Shown piece after piece: positions 17,894-26,809 of a stretch of 64,000 bases of DNA; position 1 is the stretch's first letter, and every line of letters begins with the position of its first letter. The DNA lies in NCBI RefSeq assembly GCF_020215705.1, contig NZ_JAIWNB010000016.1, forward strand, positions 186,001-250,000, read 5' to 3'. Source of the DNA: Nonomuraea aurantiaca. GTDB taxonomy: Bacteria > Actinomycetota > Actinomycetes > Streptosporangiales > Streptosporangiaceae. The translations under genes were made by a program, and so were the position numbers. Under the pieces are notes generated by a model that did not search any database, had not been told where the DNA came from, and saw only the letters and a program-made list of their open reading frames with translations.

Positions 17894-18763
17894 TCAAGAA
17901 CGTCCCCTCCAGGGGATGAGCCGTTTCTCGGCGGCACGCAGGAGGCCGTCGATGAGCAGGCCCGAGACGCCGATGGCGACCAGCCCCAGAACCACAACGT
18001 CGGTCTGCAGGTAGCGCTGGGCGTCCCTGACCATGCCGCCGATGCCCGGCACCCCGTTGACGGTCTCCGCGGCGACCACGGAGGAGTACGCGATGCCGAC
18101 GGCCAGCCGGACACCGGTGAAGATCTCCGGCAGCGCGTTGGGCAGCACCACGTCCTGGATGACATGCCATCGCGAGGCGCCCAGCGCCTTGGCCGCTTCG
18201 ACCAGGTCCGTCGGCGCGCCGTGCACGGCCGCGGCGGTGGCCACCGCGACCGGCGGCAGCGCCGCGATGGCCAGCAGCCACAGCTTGGGCGTCTCGTCGA
18301 TGCCGAACCAGATGATGAGCAGGCTGAAGTACGCCAGCGGCGGCAGCGCCCGTACGAACGTGACCGCCGGCTCTGCCACGACGCGGATCCAGGGCACCGT
18401 ACCGAGGACGACCCCCAGGACGAGCCCGCCCGCCACGCCGATCGCGGAGCCGATGAGGATGCGGCGCAGGCTCACCCCGAGGTGCTCGATGAGCAGGCTG
18501 CCGCTGTAGCCGCGGATGCCGTCGTGCGTCGTGGACAGCAGCAGGAGCCGGTCCCACACCTCTTTCGGCGCCGGGATGAAGGAGGGGTTGTCGGCTGCAA
18601 CGGCGACCACCTGCCACAGACCGAGCAGCGCGAGGACGGCGAGGGCCCGCACCGCGAACCGCCGGCCCGCCCGACGGCGCGGCACCGGCTTGTCCGGGGG
18701 TCTCTCACCCGGCGGGACGGCGTGGCCGTCCACGAGGGTGGCGGCAGGAGAGGGAGCGGTCAT
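17894..18763 (-). CDS. Taurine/sulfonate ABC transporter permease
   Basis: 289 residues. There is a cytosolic Pro/Arg-rich N-terminus, then about six membrane segments (the first is VRALAVLALLGLWQVVAVA). The EAA loop is VEAAKALGASRWHVIQDVVL. It belongs to the TauC/SsuC group. It is the first gene of the unit, with an A+T-rich promoter patch directly upstream. Confidence 0.92.
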   Translation of the reverse strand: MTAPSPAATLVDGHAVPPGERPPDKPVPRRRAGRRFAVRALAVLALLGLWQVVAVAADNPSFIPAPKEVWDRLLLLSTTHDGIRGYSGSLLIEHLGVSLRRILIGSAIGVAGGLVLGVVLGTVPWIRVVAEPAVTFVRALPPLAYFSLLIIWFGIDETPKLWLLAIAALPPVAVATAAAVHGAPTDLVEAAKALGASRWHVIQDVVLPNALPEIFTGVRLAVGIAYSSVVAAETVNGVPGIGGMVRDAQRYLQTDVVVLGLVAIGVSGLLIDGLLRAAEKRLIPWRGRS

Positions 18764-18786
18764 GACGATCGCTCCGCGCGGCGGCT

Positions 18787-18830
18787 ATTCACATGTATTT
18801 CCTACCAATTTAGAAGGTTTTTTGCAAGCG
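18787..18830 (-). promoter_or_regulatory. A+T-rich promoter/operator patch of the sulfonate operon
   Basis: A 44-bp A+T-rich island (CACATGTATTTCCTACCAAT followed by TTAGAAGGTTTTTT) lies just upstream of the first gene in an otherwise GC-rich region. CCTAC and GAAGG half-sites flank an AATT core. The position fits a promoter with a sulfur-responsive operator; no factor can be assigned. Confidence 0.45.
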
Positions 18831-18888
18831 GGCCGTCCACGTAAGCCGTCATAGGGGGATGGCCGAGCCCGTCAGCCGAGGGTGACCG

Positions 18889-19911
18889 TCAGCTGACGGT
18901 CACCCTGATCTCCGCGAACTCGTTCGCGGAGCTGGAGATCTTCACCCCCCACGTGCCGCTGCTCGCCGCCTTGGCCTTGATCACGTACTTGCCCTTGCCC
19001 TTGGTGACATTCTTGTGGTTGGTGCTGGATCCGTTGAAGAACAGCTGGGCCGTCTCGTTGTTGAGCGTGCTCCAGGGGTCGTTGACGCTGTCGCGCTTCT
19101 TCACCGTGCCGGTGTGCCGGACGGTCGCGTTCTTCCGGACCGACTGGCCACTGACCGTGTGGGACACCTGGTAAAGGCCGTTCTTCTCCACCTCCGAGTG
19201 CTGCTGGGCGCTGCGCGAGCCGCGCAGCGCCTCGGCATCGGCGAACCGCCCTCTCCCCGTGCCGGGCGGCCCGGAACCCGGCGTCCCGGAATCGTGCGAG
19301 CCGGAGCCGGGTGTCCCGGAGCCGGGGAACTCCGCTCGCCAGAAGCCGGAGTTCTGGGCGATGGCGACCGCGGTGAACTCCCCGTCCTCCCCCGTCTCCG
19401 TACGGGTGATCACGGTCCACGCGAACTCGTCGTCGGCGCGGAACTCCAGCAGGATCGGCCGGCCACCGACTCCCGCGGCGTCCGCTCGCAGGACACCGGT
19501 GAAGGTCAGCTCGTCGCCCTCGGGCACCGGATCGGGAGCGAGGCGGAAGCCGTCGATCCGCGTCACCGCGCCCGCCTCCGCCTCGGTCGCCACCGTGAAA
19601 GTGTCCTCCACGGCGTCACCGCGCGCGCTGACCCGCGCCCGCCAGATCCCCACGGCCATCACCACGGCCTCCGCCCGCCACAGGTCGCCGGCCTCGCCGC
19701 TCTCGACGTGTTCGAACGCGAGCCTTTCCCGCTCCCCGCCGGGGCCGTGCAGGAAACCGTCGAGGCGGCGTACGCCGGCGGTCGCGACCTCGACGACCAG
19801 CGGCGCTCCGGAGATCACCGGGACCGGCGTGATGTCGGCCGACTCGATGATCCCGTCGTCGCGCAGCAGCTTCCAAAGGATCGTGCGCGGGGTGGTCCTC
19901 AGGGTCGCCAT
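18889..19911 (-). CDS. Unknown beta-rich protein, last gene of the signalling operon
   Basis: 340 residues from ATG 19911, two bases after the stop of the kinase gene, so the two are surely co-transcribed. No family was recognised. There is no signal peptide or membrane segment. Two similar beta-sandwich-like segments occur, each ending in a W-R motif (GIWRARVSARGDAV near 105 and GFWRAEFPGSGTP near 205). A Gly/Ser/Pro/Thr linker (about 210-235) joins them to a C-terminal domain with many aromatic/Asn/Lys residues that ends in SSGTWGVKISSSANEFAEIR. The layout suggests a binding or adaptor protein. Because it follows a Ser/Thr kinase it could be a substrate of it; this is inference. Confidence 0.7.
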   Translation of the reverse strand: MATLRTTPRTILWKLLRDDGIIESADITPVPVISGAPLVVEVATAGVRRLDGFLHGPGGERERLAFEHVESGEAGDLWRAEAVVMAVGIWRARVSARGDAVEDTFTVATEAEAGAVTRIDGFRLAPDPVPEGDELTFTGVLRADAAGVGGRPILLEFRADDEFAWTVITRTETGEDGEFTAVAIAQNSGFWRAEFPGSGTPGSGSHDSGTPGSGPPGTGRGRFADAEALRGSRSAQQHSEVEKNGLYQVSHTVSGQSVRKNATVRHTGTVKKRDSVNDPWSTLNNETAQLFFNGSSTNHKNVTKGKGKYVIKAKAASSGTWGVKISSSANEFAEIRVTVS

Positions 19912-19913
19912 GG

Positions 19914-22900
19914 TCAGCACACCTCTCTGAAGGGGATCTCGGGGATGAACCTGTCCCACTCGGCCGGGGTCAGGTCGGCGCCCGCGCGGGCGCAGATCCG
20001 GGCCACGGCCAGGGCGGGGTCGACAGGGATGGCGTGGATGGTGCCGTCCGTCGCGATGCTGCGCAGTTGCCGGCCGTCGGCGGAGAATCCCAGGGCCAGC
20101 ACGCCGCCGGCGTGCGCCTTGAACGGGTCGCCCAGAGATGTACGGGCCGCCACGTCCCACAGCTGGACGCGGCCGCTGCTCCCGCCGGTGGCCAGGATGG
20201 CGCCGCCCGGCTGGAAGGCGATCGCCATGACCGTGTCGAACTCGCCGCGCCCCGGCGCCAGCCGCCCCAGCTGACGGCGGCCGAGCCCGTCCCACAGGTC
20301 GACGCCGAGTTGGCGGAAGCCGACCGCGATCGTCGCGCCGTCCGGGGCGTAGGCCAGCGATCTGGCCCCGTCGACGCTGCCGCCGAACGGCCGGTCGCGG
20401 ATGACGTTCCCGGCGGGGAGGTCGATGAGGGCGGCGTCGCTGCCGCCGATCGCCAGGGTCTTCCCGTCGGGCCGGAAGGCCATCGCGTCGAACCCGTCCC
20501 TCGGCAGGGCCGCGAGCCGCCGGGGGCTGCGGACGTCCCACAGTTCGGCCCTGCCCTCTGCGGGGGACACAGCCAGGGTGCGTCCGTCGGGGCTGAAGGC
20601 CAGGCCGTCGATGTACTGGCGGCCGCCCACCGGCAGGCGGGCGACCTCGGTCCGGCTCGCCACATCCCACAAGGTCACCGTGGTCGTCCCGGCCGATCCG
20701 GCCGCCAGCGTCCGGCCGTCGGGGCTGAACGCGAGGGCGTACGCGCCGCCGGCGTCCTCCGCGGTGTCAGCGTCTTCCGCGGTGTCGGGGTCGGCGGCGG
20801 AGGGATTGCGGTGGCCGAGCGTACCCAGTGACCGGCCGGCCGGGACGTCCCACAGCACCAGGCCGCCGCGCGTCTGCAGCGCGGCGACCCGTCCCGCGGG
20901 GTCGAACGCCGCGGCGGCCGCCGCGCCGGCCATATGGACGCCCGAGGTGAGGTCGAGCACCGCCACCGCGCCCCTGCCCAGCAGGTAGCTGAGCCGCGTG
21001 TGCCCGGTGTCGAGCCGGGCCGAGGGCATGCCGGAGGTGTCGGTCAGCGGGTAGTGCAGGATCGGATCGCCGGTCGCGACGTCCCAGATGGCGAGGGCCG
21101 TGCGGTCGTACGAGATGAGCAGCCGCCCGTCCGTGCTGAAGGACAGCCAGGCCGCCGTGATGCCGTCGACGAGCGAGTCCGGACGGAACCGCCGTCTGGT
21201 CAGGTCCCACAGCCGGATCTCGCCGCCTGTGGCGATCGCGGCCGTTCCGGGACCGAAGGCGACCGCGCCGCCCGTTCCCCTGACCCGGCGGCCCGAGCCC
21301 AGCTCCCACAGCTCATAGCGGGCGTCGGTGAAGGTGGCGGCGGCGTAGCGGCCGTCGTCGGAGAGGGTGATCCGGTCGATCCGCTCGTCCCGCGTGCCCA
21401 TGACCAGCTTGCCGGTACGGGCGTCCCTGACCTCGCCCCTGCCCTCGGCCGTCGCCAGGCCGAGCAGCCGGCCGTCGCGACTGAGCACCGCGCCGAGCGC
21501 CGTCCCGGCGATGCGCGGGCCCGCGCGGCCTGTGGCGACGTCCCAGACCCGGACGTCATCGGGGCCGCACACCGCGACCTTCGCCTGGTCGCCGCTCAGG
21601 GCGATCAAGCGGACGCCCGTACCCACGCCGTCGACCGTGCGGATCGTCCGGCCGGCCTCGCGCAGGGTCACCCGGCCCGCGTCGGCGACCGCCAGCACGC
21701 GGCCGCCGGCGCTGAGGTCGAACCGCGCGTCCGCCCCGGCGGCGGGGGGCGGCAGCACGGTCAGCTCGCGCTGCGCCAGCGCGCTGTACAGCACGGCCCG
21801 CGCCTCCTGAACCGGCGCGATCCGCCAGGCCGCCACGCTCAGCAGCATGGCCTTGACGGGGTCGGAGGTCTGGAGCGTCTCGGCGAGCATCGCGGTCTTG
21901 CGGGCCACCGCGATGTCCCGCTCCCGTACGGCCGCCGCCCGTTGCCCGGCGGCCACGCCCGTGGCGGCCAACGCGACGACCAGCATGGCGGCCAACGCGG
22001 CCATGACCTGCCGCCGGCGACGGGCCCGGACCCGGCTGTAGGCCAGGCCCGCCTCCAGGAAGGCGTTCTCGACGAGGTTCAGCGTCACGTGCTGACGGCC
22101 CGTCGCGGCCCAGCTCAGCGCGGCCTCCAGGGAGCCGCCCTGGTAGAGGTCGCCGGTACGGCGGCCGTGCGCGTCCCACCGCTGGGCGGCCTCGCCGAGC
22201 CTGCGATGGATGCGCAGCCCCGCCCGGTCGGCGTCGATCCACCCGCGCATCCGCGGCCAGGCGCGCAGCAGGGCCGCGTTGGCCAGCGACACCGTGTCGC
22301 CGTCGCGTACCACCAGCTCGGCCCGGGTGAACCCGAACAGCACCCGGTCCAGCATGGGCGAATCGACGACCCCGTCGTCGAGCTCGCCGGCCGGCACCTT
22401 GCGCAGCATGTCCTCGGCGCCCTCGCCGGGCGTGACCAGGCGCAGCATGATCTGCGGCACGACCGCCTGGTCGGTGCCGCGCAGCCGCCGGTAGATCTGC
22501 TCGGCCACCAGCTCCAAGGGCGGCTGCGCGAGCAGGGCGGGCGGCCGGATCACGTCGGCCGCCCGGCTGCCCTCGGCCAGCAGCGCCCGCGTCCCGCCGC
22601 CGTCACGCGGAACGACATCCTCGCCACCGTCACGCGGGACCACATCCCGGCCGCCGTCACTCCGGACGACATCCCGGCCGCTGTCGCGTGAGACGACGTC
22701 CCGGCCGCCGACCAGGGCCAGCAGCAGGCTCCGGGAGCTGGGCCGCTCGCCCGGCTCCTTGGCGAGGGCCGCCGTGACCAGGGCGCGCAGCGGCTCGGCC
22801 AGCCCGGACACGTCGGGGGCGGCGGCGAGGATCTGGTGCAGCAGCCCCGCCAGGTTCTCGCCGGTGAACGGGTCCCGGCCGGTCGCCGCGTACAGGACGA

Positions 22901-23492
22901 CGGCGCCCCACGCCCACACGTCGACGGCCGGGCCCGCGCGCTGGCCGATGACGCTCTCCGGAGCCATGAACGCCGGCGTCCCGGCGACCTGGCCTGTCGG
23001 GGTGAGCGACATCTCCGACGTCCTGGCGATCCCGAAGTCGATCACCCGCGGGCCGTCGGGGCCGATCAGGACGTTGTCGGGCTTCAGGTCGCGGTGGATC
23101 ACCCCGGCCTCGTGGATCGCGGTCAGCGCGGTGGCGATGCCGGTGGCCAGCCGGTGCAGGTCGTCCGGCCGGTACGGCCCGGCGGTCGCGACCGCCCGGC
23201 GCAGGCTGGGGCCGCCGACGTACTCGCTGACGATGTACGGGCGGGGGTCGTCTAGCTCGACCGACAGCACCCGGGCCGTACAGAACGCCGACACCTGCCG
23301 GGTCGCCGCGGCCTCCTTGGCGAACCGGTCCCGCAGCTCGGCCCCGGCACCGGGGTGCAGCACCTTGATCGCCACCCGCTGCCCGGCCGGGTCGTACGCC
23401 TCGTAGACCACACCCTGGCCGCCCTCCCCCAGCCGGCCCGCGAGCCAGTATTCACCGAGCTGGCGCGGGTCGCCGGGAACAAGGGCGGGCAT
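19914..23492 (-). CDS. Ser/Thr protein kinase fused to nSTAND1-like helical block, membrane helix and WD40 propellers
   Basis: 1192 residues. The kinase domain covers about 14-260: glycine loop GRLGEGGQGVVYEAY, Lys43, catalytic HRDLKPDN (D135), DFG at 152-154, and APE at 178-180, so it looks active. Residues 262-298 are a 9-residue tandem repeat. About 305-485 (QIMLRLVTPGEGAEDMLRKV; ANAALLRAWPRMRGWIDADR; HRRLGEAAQRWDAHGRRTGD) closely resembles the helical region that normally follows the nSTAND1 NTPase, yet no P-loop is present. A membrane helix (RRRQVMAALAAMLVVALAAT, about 490-512) comes next. Then about twelve WD40-like blades (IRLWDL, LAIWDVATG, VTLWDVASR, VQLWDVAART) run to the C-terminus, probably forming the outer sensor. 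It follows a two-component system and precedes an unknown protein. Confidence 0.88.
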   Translation of the reverse strand: MPALVPGDPRQLGEYWLAGRLGEGGQGVVYEAYDPAGQRVAIKVLHPGAGAELRDRFAKEAAATRQVSAFCTARVLSVELDDPRPYIVSEYVGGPSLRRAVATAGPYRPDDLHRLATGIATALTAIHEAGVIHRDLKPDNVLIGPDGPRVIDFGIARTSEMSLTPTGQVAGTPAFMAPESVIGQRAGPAVDVWAWGAVVLYAATGRDPFTGENLAGLLHQILAAAPDVSGLAEPLRALVTAALAKEPGERPSSRSLLLALVGGRDVVSRDSGRDVVRSDGGRDVVPRDGGEDVVPRDGGGTRALLAEGSRAADVIRPPALLAQPPLELVAEQIYRRLRGTDQAVVPQIMLRLVTPGEGAEDMLRKVPAGELDDGVVDSPMLDRVLFGFTRAELVVRDGDTVSLANAALLRAWPRMRGWIDADRAGLRIHRRLGEAAQRWDAHGRRTGDLYQGGSLEAALSWAATGRQHVTLNLVENAFLEAGLAYSRVRARRRRQVMAALAAMLVVALAATGVAAGQRAAAVRERDIAVARKTAMLAETLQTSDPVKAMLLSVAAWRIAPVQEARAVLYSALAQRELTVLPPPAAGADARFDLSAGGRVLAVADAGRVTLREAGRTIRTVDGVGTGVRLIALSGDQAKVAVCGPDDVRVWDVATGRAGPRIAGTALGAVLSRDGRLLGLATAEGRGEVRDARTGKLVMGTRDERIDRITLSDDGRYAAATFTDARYELWELGSGRRVRGTGGAVAFGPGTAAIATGGEIRLWDLTRRRFRPDSLVDGITAAWLSFSTDGRLLISYDRTALAIWDVATGDPILHYPLTDTSGMPSARLDTGHTRLSYLLGRGAVAVLDLTSGVHMAGAAAAAAFDPAGRVAALQTRGGLVLWDVPAGRSLGTLGHRNPSAADPDTAEDADTAEDAGGAYALAFSPDGRTLAAGSAGTTTVTLWDVASRTEVARLPVGGRQYIDGLAFSPDGRTLAVSPAEGRAELWDVRSPRRLAALPRDGFDAMAFRPDGKTLAIGGSDAALIDLPAGNVIRDRPFGGSVDGARSLAYAPDGATIAVGFRQLGVDLWDGLGRRQLGRLAPGRGEFDTVMAIAFQPGGAILATGGSSGRVQLWDVAARTSLGDPFKAHAGGVLALGFSADGRQLRSIATDGTIHAIPVDPALAVARICARAGADLTPAEWDRFIPEIPFREVC
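22597..22704. repeat. Four 27-bp in-frame repeats behind the kinase domain
   Basis: Units at 22597, 22624, 22651 and 22678 code for GRDVVSRDS, GRDVVRSDG, GRDVVPRDG and GEDVVPRDG on the minus strand. They form a charged linker between the kinase and the nSTAND1-like block; Ser residues here could be autophosphorylation sites. Confidence 0.8.
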
Positions 23493-23547
23493 GTTCTCGA
23501 TGGTGCAACGGCATCACTCCATCGAGAAGGGGTCCCGTACGGCTCTC

Positions 23548-24243
23548 CTAGGTCACCTCTCCTGACCGCGCGGCCAGGGAGGTGTAGACGGTCACCTCGT
23601 CAGGACGGACGAGGCCGTCCTGGATGGCGCAGATGAGCAGCTTCTCCTTGGTGGGCGCGGGCCGCCCCGCCGCCGCGTACTTGACGCGGGCCCGGTCGAT
23701 GTACTGGCGTACGGTCCGCTCCTTGATCCCCATCCGCGCCGCCACCGACGCCTTGGACATCGACTGGAACCAGAACAGCAGCGCGGCCCGCTCCTTGTCC
23801 GACAGCTGCGGCCGGTGCGGGCCCTCGTCGGTCGCGATCGCCTGCGCCATCGGCGGCGTCATGCTCGGTTTGTCGGCGGCCACCTCCAGGATGGTCTCCA
23901 GGCAGGACTCCCGCGTGGCCCGTCCCTTGCCGATGAACGCCGAGGCTCCGGCGTCCAGCACGGCGCGCACGATCTCCGGCTCCTCGTGCTCGGAGAAGAC
24001 GATGACCCGCTGCCCGCCCCCGCACAGCTCGGCGACCCGGTCGACGACCAGGGTGCCGTTGAGGTTGAGATCGAGCATCAGCACGTCGGCGGCCACGCCG
24101 CGGACGGACTCGATCGTCGACCCCTGGGCGACCAGGCACACCGGGCCCGGCGGGCTGAACCATGACCTGACGCCGTCCACCACGACCTGGTGATCCTCCA
24201 CCAGGGCGACGGTCACGGGCCCTGCCAGATGCTGTTGACCCAT
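23548..24243 (-). CDS. NarL/LuxR-type response regulator
   Basis: 231 residues from ATG 24243, with GGGAGGGGAG just upstream. The receiver domain has the acidic pair VEDH (D17), phospho-acceptor D58 in VLMLDLNLNG, the switch Ser in VIVFSEHEE, and a Lys in FIGKGRATR. The C-terminal LuxR helix-turn-helix is LSDKERAALLFWFQSMSKAS and then MGIKERTVRQYIDRARVKYA. It would be phosphorylated by the kinase encoded at 25328-26482. Its start overlaps the kinase-like gene by 31 bp and its stop is 55 bp before the Ser/Thr kinase, so it probably controls this locus or is controlled with it. Confidence 0.88.
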   Translation of the reverse strand: MGQQHLAGPVTVALVEDHQVVVDGVRSWFSPPGPVCLVAQGSTIESVRGVAADVLMLDLNLNGTLVVDRVAELCGGGQRVIVFSEHEEPEIVRAVLDAGASAFIGKGRATRESCLETILEVAADKPSMTPPMAQAIATDEGPHRPQLSDKERAALLFWFQSMSKASVAARMGIKERTVRQYIDRARVKYAAAGRPAPTKEKLLICAIQDGLVRPDEVTVYTSLAARSGEVT

Positions 24244-25331
24244 AACTCCCCTCCCTGCCGCTGATAGGTGACGACGACGCCGCTCGGCTCGTGTACCGGG
24301 GTGGTGCTGATGGGCAGGTCGTCATTGTCGGCCACGACGGCCACGCTCATCATGGTGGACATCGCGGATACGGTGACCCTGGCCCGCGACCTGGCGCCGT
24401 CCAGTGCCCGGAGCGGCGCTCTGAGCAGGTCCTCGCGTACGCCTTCCGGCAGGTCGGGCAGGTTCTCGCCGAACGGCGGCGCCGTCACCAGCACCTGGCG
24501 CCGCTCGGCCGCGTCGATGCGCTCGCGCAGCGCCGAGACCAACGCGTCGGGCACGTCCTCCCGCTCGGTGATGAGGCGGCGCAGCCGCATGGCGCCGGCG
24601 GTGCAGTCCGCGCGGACGCGGGGATCGCCGGGATCGGCGCCGTCGGCCAGCTGCTTCAGCAACGACTCGGCCACGTCGCGGATGGCGTCGTACCTGCGCA
24701 GCCGGTCGGCGTGGATGCGCCGGGCGGACATCCGCCAGGCGTCGTCGGCGGCGAGCCGGCGGGCCAGCAGCACCGCGTCCTCGGCGCGCACGCGCAGCGT
24801 GTGACAGCCGGCCAGGTAACCGAGCTGGAGGGTGATGCTGCCCACCTCGACCATCAGGTACTTGGCGATGGAGACACGGTCGAGCGTCCCGGTCACGGCC
24901 ATCGCCGCCAGCATGATGCCGGCGTTGGCGGCGAGGAAGACGAACAGCTCGCCCCGCCCGCGCGGCCGGTTCCACAGCAGCATGACGCCGAGCCAGCCCA
25001 CCGAGCCCCAGCCCCAGTTGATGGGGCCGATCAGGTCCTTGGGGTAGCAGGCCACGATCACCGCGATGTCCAGGGCCAGCACGGGCACGGCGAGCTCGCG
25101 TCCCCGGGCCGGGCCGCTGGAGGTGCGCAGCAGGGCCACCGCGGCCAGCACGGCGATCGCGGTGTAGAGGAGCCAGGCCGCCGCCGCGACCGCCGGATAG
25201 CGGAAGTCGTACCAGCCGGTGATCGTGACCGTGAGGTCGTAGCCGGTGTGCCAGAGCATGGCGATCATGACGGCGCCGATCGCGGTGTAGCGGGCGTACC
25301 GCTGCGCGACCTGCTCGATCTCTTCGGTCAC
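24213..25331 (-). CDS. Membrane histidine-kinase-like protein lacking ATP-binding motifs
   Basis: 372 residues from GTG 25331 (GTGA overlap with the kinase stop). About five or six membrane segments cover 15-175 (IGAVMIAMLWHTGYDLTVTI; PAVAAAAWLLYTAIAVLAAV; VGSITLQLGYLAGCHTLRVR). A coiled helical stretch like a dimerisation region follows (RRYDAIRDVAESLLKQLADG). The last 120 residues have the length and beta character of a HATPase domain but show no N, G1 or G2 box and no clear phospho-His motif. The protein is probably an inactive partner of the upstream kinase that senses or modulates. Family assignment comes from layout and context, not a strong motif. Confidence 0.6.
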   Translation of the reverse strand: MTEEIEQVAQRYARYTAIGAVMIAMLWHTGYDLTVTITGWYDFRYPAVAAAAWLLYTAIAVLAAVALLRTSSGPARGRELAVPVLALDIAVIVACYPKDLIGPINWGWGSVGWLGVMLLWNRPRGRGELFVFLAANAGIMLAAMAVTGTLDRVSIAKYLMVEVGSITLQLGYLAGCHTLRVRAEDAVLLARRLAADDAWRMSARRIHADRLRRYDAIRDVAESLLKQLADGADPGDPRVRADCTAGAMRLRRLITEREDVPDALVSALRERIDAAERRQVLVTAPPFGENLPDLPEGVREDLLRAPLRALDGARSRARVTVSAMSTMMSVAVVADNDDLPISTTPVHEPSGVVVTYQRQGGELWVNSIWQGP

Positions 25332-26482
25332 GGCCGCCACCACAGGCTCACCCGGGTCCCCTGGCCGCCGGAGGAGATCTCGGCGCCGCCGTTCGGCAGG
25401 GACCGCATCGTGTCGAGGATCGAGCCGCGCACCCCGAACCGGTCGGGCGGCAGCCGGTCCTGGTCGAACCCCCGGCCCTCGTCGGCGACCTCCACGCGGA
25501 TCTCGCCGTCGCGCCTGCTGGAGAGCAGCTCCGCTTCGTGTACGCCGGAATGCCGGGCGACGTTGGCCAGCGCCTCGGTGACGGCGCGGGCGAAGCTCTC
25601 CGCGACCTCCCCCGGCACCGTCTCCGGCGTCAGGCTCCGGTGGACCTCCAGGCCCGTGACCCGCTCGGCCACCTCGTCCAGCAGGGCGTCCAGGGCGATG
25701 GAACCGGCGGCGGCGCGCGGCGTGTCCCGCAGTTTCTCCAGCGCCGACAGGTCGCTCGCCGCCTGGCCGCGCAGGGTGGGCGAGGGCTCGTCGTAGGTGC
25801 CCAGGCCGACCATCGTCAGCGTGTGCAGTGACGTCTCGTGGATGCTGCCGACCTGCCGCAGCTCGTCCTCGCGCCGCAGCCGCTCCACCATGAGCGTGAT
25901 CTCCCTGCGCGCGCTCTCCCTCAGGAAGGCGTCCGCCGAGGCGGCCGAGCGGCGCAGCAGCATCATCAGCACCACGATCGAGAGGATCTGTACGACGTGC
26001 GTCCCCAGAGTGATGCTCACGTCCTGGGGAGGGGAGGCGAGCCGGGCCCCGGCCAGGTACGCCCCCGACACGGCCAGGCCGATGGGGACGGCCACCTTGG
26101 GCGGCCAGACGACCCCGGCGACGACGATGGTCATCGTGACCAGCCCCGCGATCCAGCTCGCTCCGTCCTCGAGCGCCTCCCTGGCCACGAGGTGGCGCTG
26201 TGAGAGGCACAACGCGATGGTGATGGCCACGTCACCGGCGGCCAGCCAGGTGGGCAGCAGTTCCCTGCGCCACACCAGCCGGGCGAACAGCGCCGTCCAC
26301 ACGAGGTCCACCGCCAGCATCGGCACCAGCCACGCGACGGAGACCGGCGGCACGGCCCCGAGCGCCGCGGCGACGACCGCCACCAGGCCCACGGCGACCC
26401 GGGCGGCCGCACCTGTCCGAGCGATGGCCTGCTCCAACTGCCTGGCCGCCGAGTCGTACCTCGTGGAACCGGGGTGAGCCAT
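25328..26482 (-). CDS. NarL-family sensor histidine kinase
   Basis: 384 residues. About five membrane segments lie within 25-180 (ARVAVGLVAVVAAALGAVPP; WIAGLVTMTIVVAGVVW). A degenerate phospho-acceptor helix is around residues 215-225 (GSIHETSLHTLTMVG). The HATPase_c domain has the N box (EALANVARHSG), G1 (VADEGRGFD) and G2 (FGVRGSILDTM), and ends in GGAEISSGGQGTRVSLWW, as in NarX/DesK-type kinases. It is the first gene of the five-gene unit. The acceptor His sits in a non-standard HExxLH context, so phosphotransfer should be tested. Confidence 0.83.
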   Translation of the reverse strand: MAHPGSTRYDSAARQLEQAIARTGAAARVAVGLVAVVAAALGAVPPVSVAWLVPMLAVDLVWTALFARLVWRRELLPTWLAAGDVAITIALCLSQRHLVAREALEDGASWIAGLVTMTIVVAGVVWPPKVAVPIGLAVSGAYLAGARLASPPQDVSITLGTHVVQILSIVVLMMLLRRSAASADAFLRESARREITLMVERLRREDELRQVGSIHETSLHTLTMVGLGTYDEPSPTLRGQAASDLSALEKLRDTPRAAAGSIALDALLDEVAERVTGLEVHRSLTPETVPGEVAESFARAVTEALANVARHSGVHEAELLSSRRDGEIRVEVADEGRGFDQDRLPPDRFGVRGSILDTMRSLPNGGAEISSGGQGTRVSLWWRP

Positions 26483-26713
26483 GCGCCGTCCGCTCGCGAT
26501 GGGAGCACAAAACGGGTCTCACGATAACGCACCGAAAGTGAACGGAACGGCTTTCTCCGGTCGTGGCGGCGGTTGGGGTCAAGGGTCGGCATTGCTGTTT
26601 CCTCGGGCCGGCTTCTCTGCGGGATGCACGCGTCCTTAGCACCCTGAACCACCGGCCGCCGCGCCGCATGACGGCCGATCGGCCGTCAGCCGTATCACCG
26701 CGCGCGAGCGTGT

Positions 26714-26797
26714 ACTGGGGCGCGTGTCGCGACGACCGCGACTGCTGGGGCGTGTGTCGCGACGACCGCCGGGGGGCGTGTCGCGATGACCGCGACG
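26714..26797. repeat. Three-copy repeat in the kinase/PP2C divergent region
   Basis: An 18-base core (GYGTGTCGCGAYGACCGC) occurs at about 26722, 26752 and 26776, embedded in longer GGGGCG-containing units. It lies in the 327-bp gap between the kinase start (26482) and the PP2C-like start (26810). Apart from this repeat and the ribosome site AGAGGGG before 26810, nothing coding was recognised in the gap. Confidence 0.6.
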
Positions 26798-26809
26798 AGA
26801 GGGGACCTC

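Noticed and set aside
26563..26809. Frame-1 leader of the PP2C-like gene from ATG 26563
   Set aside because: It codes a Cys/Arg/Asp repeat from the 18-base repeat with no ribosome site; unlikely to be protein.
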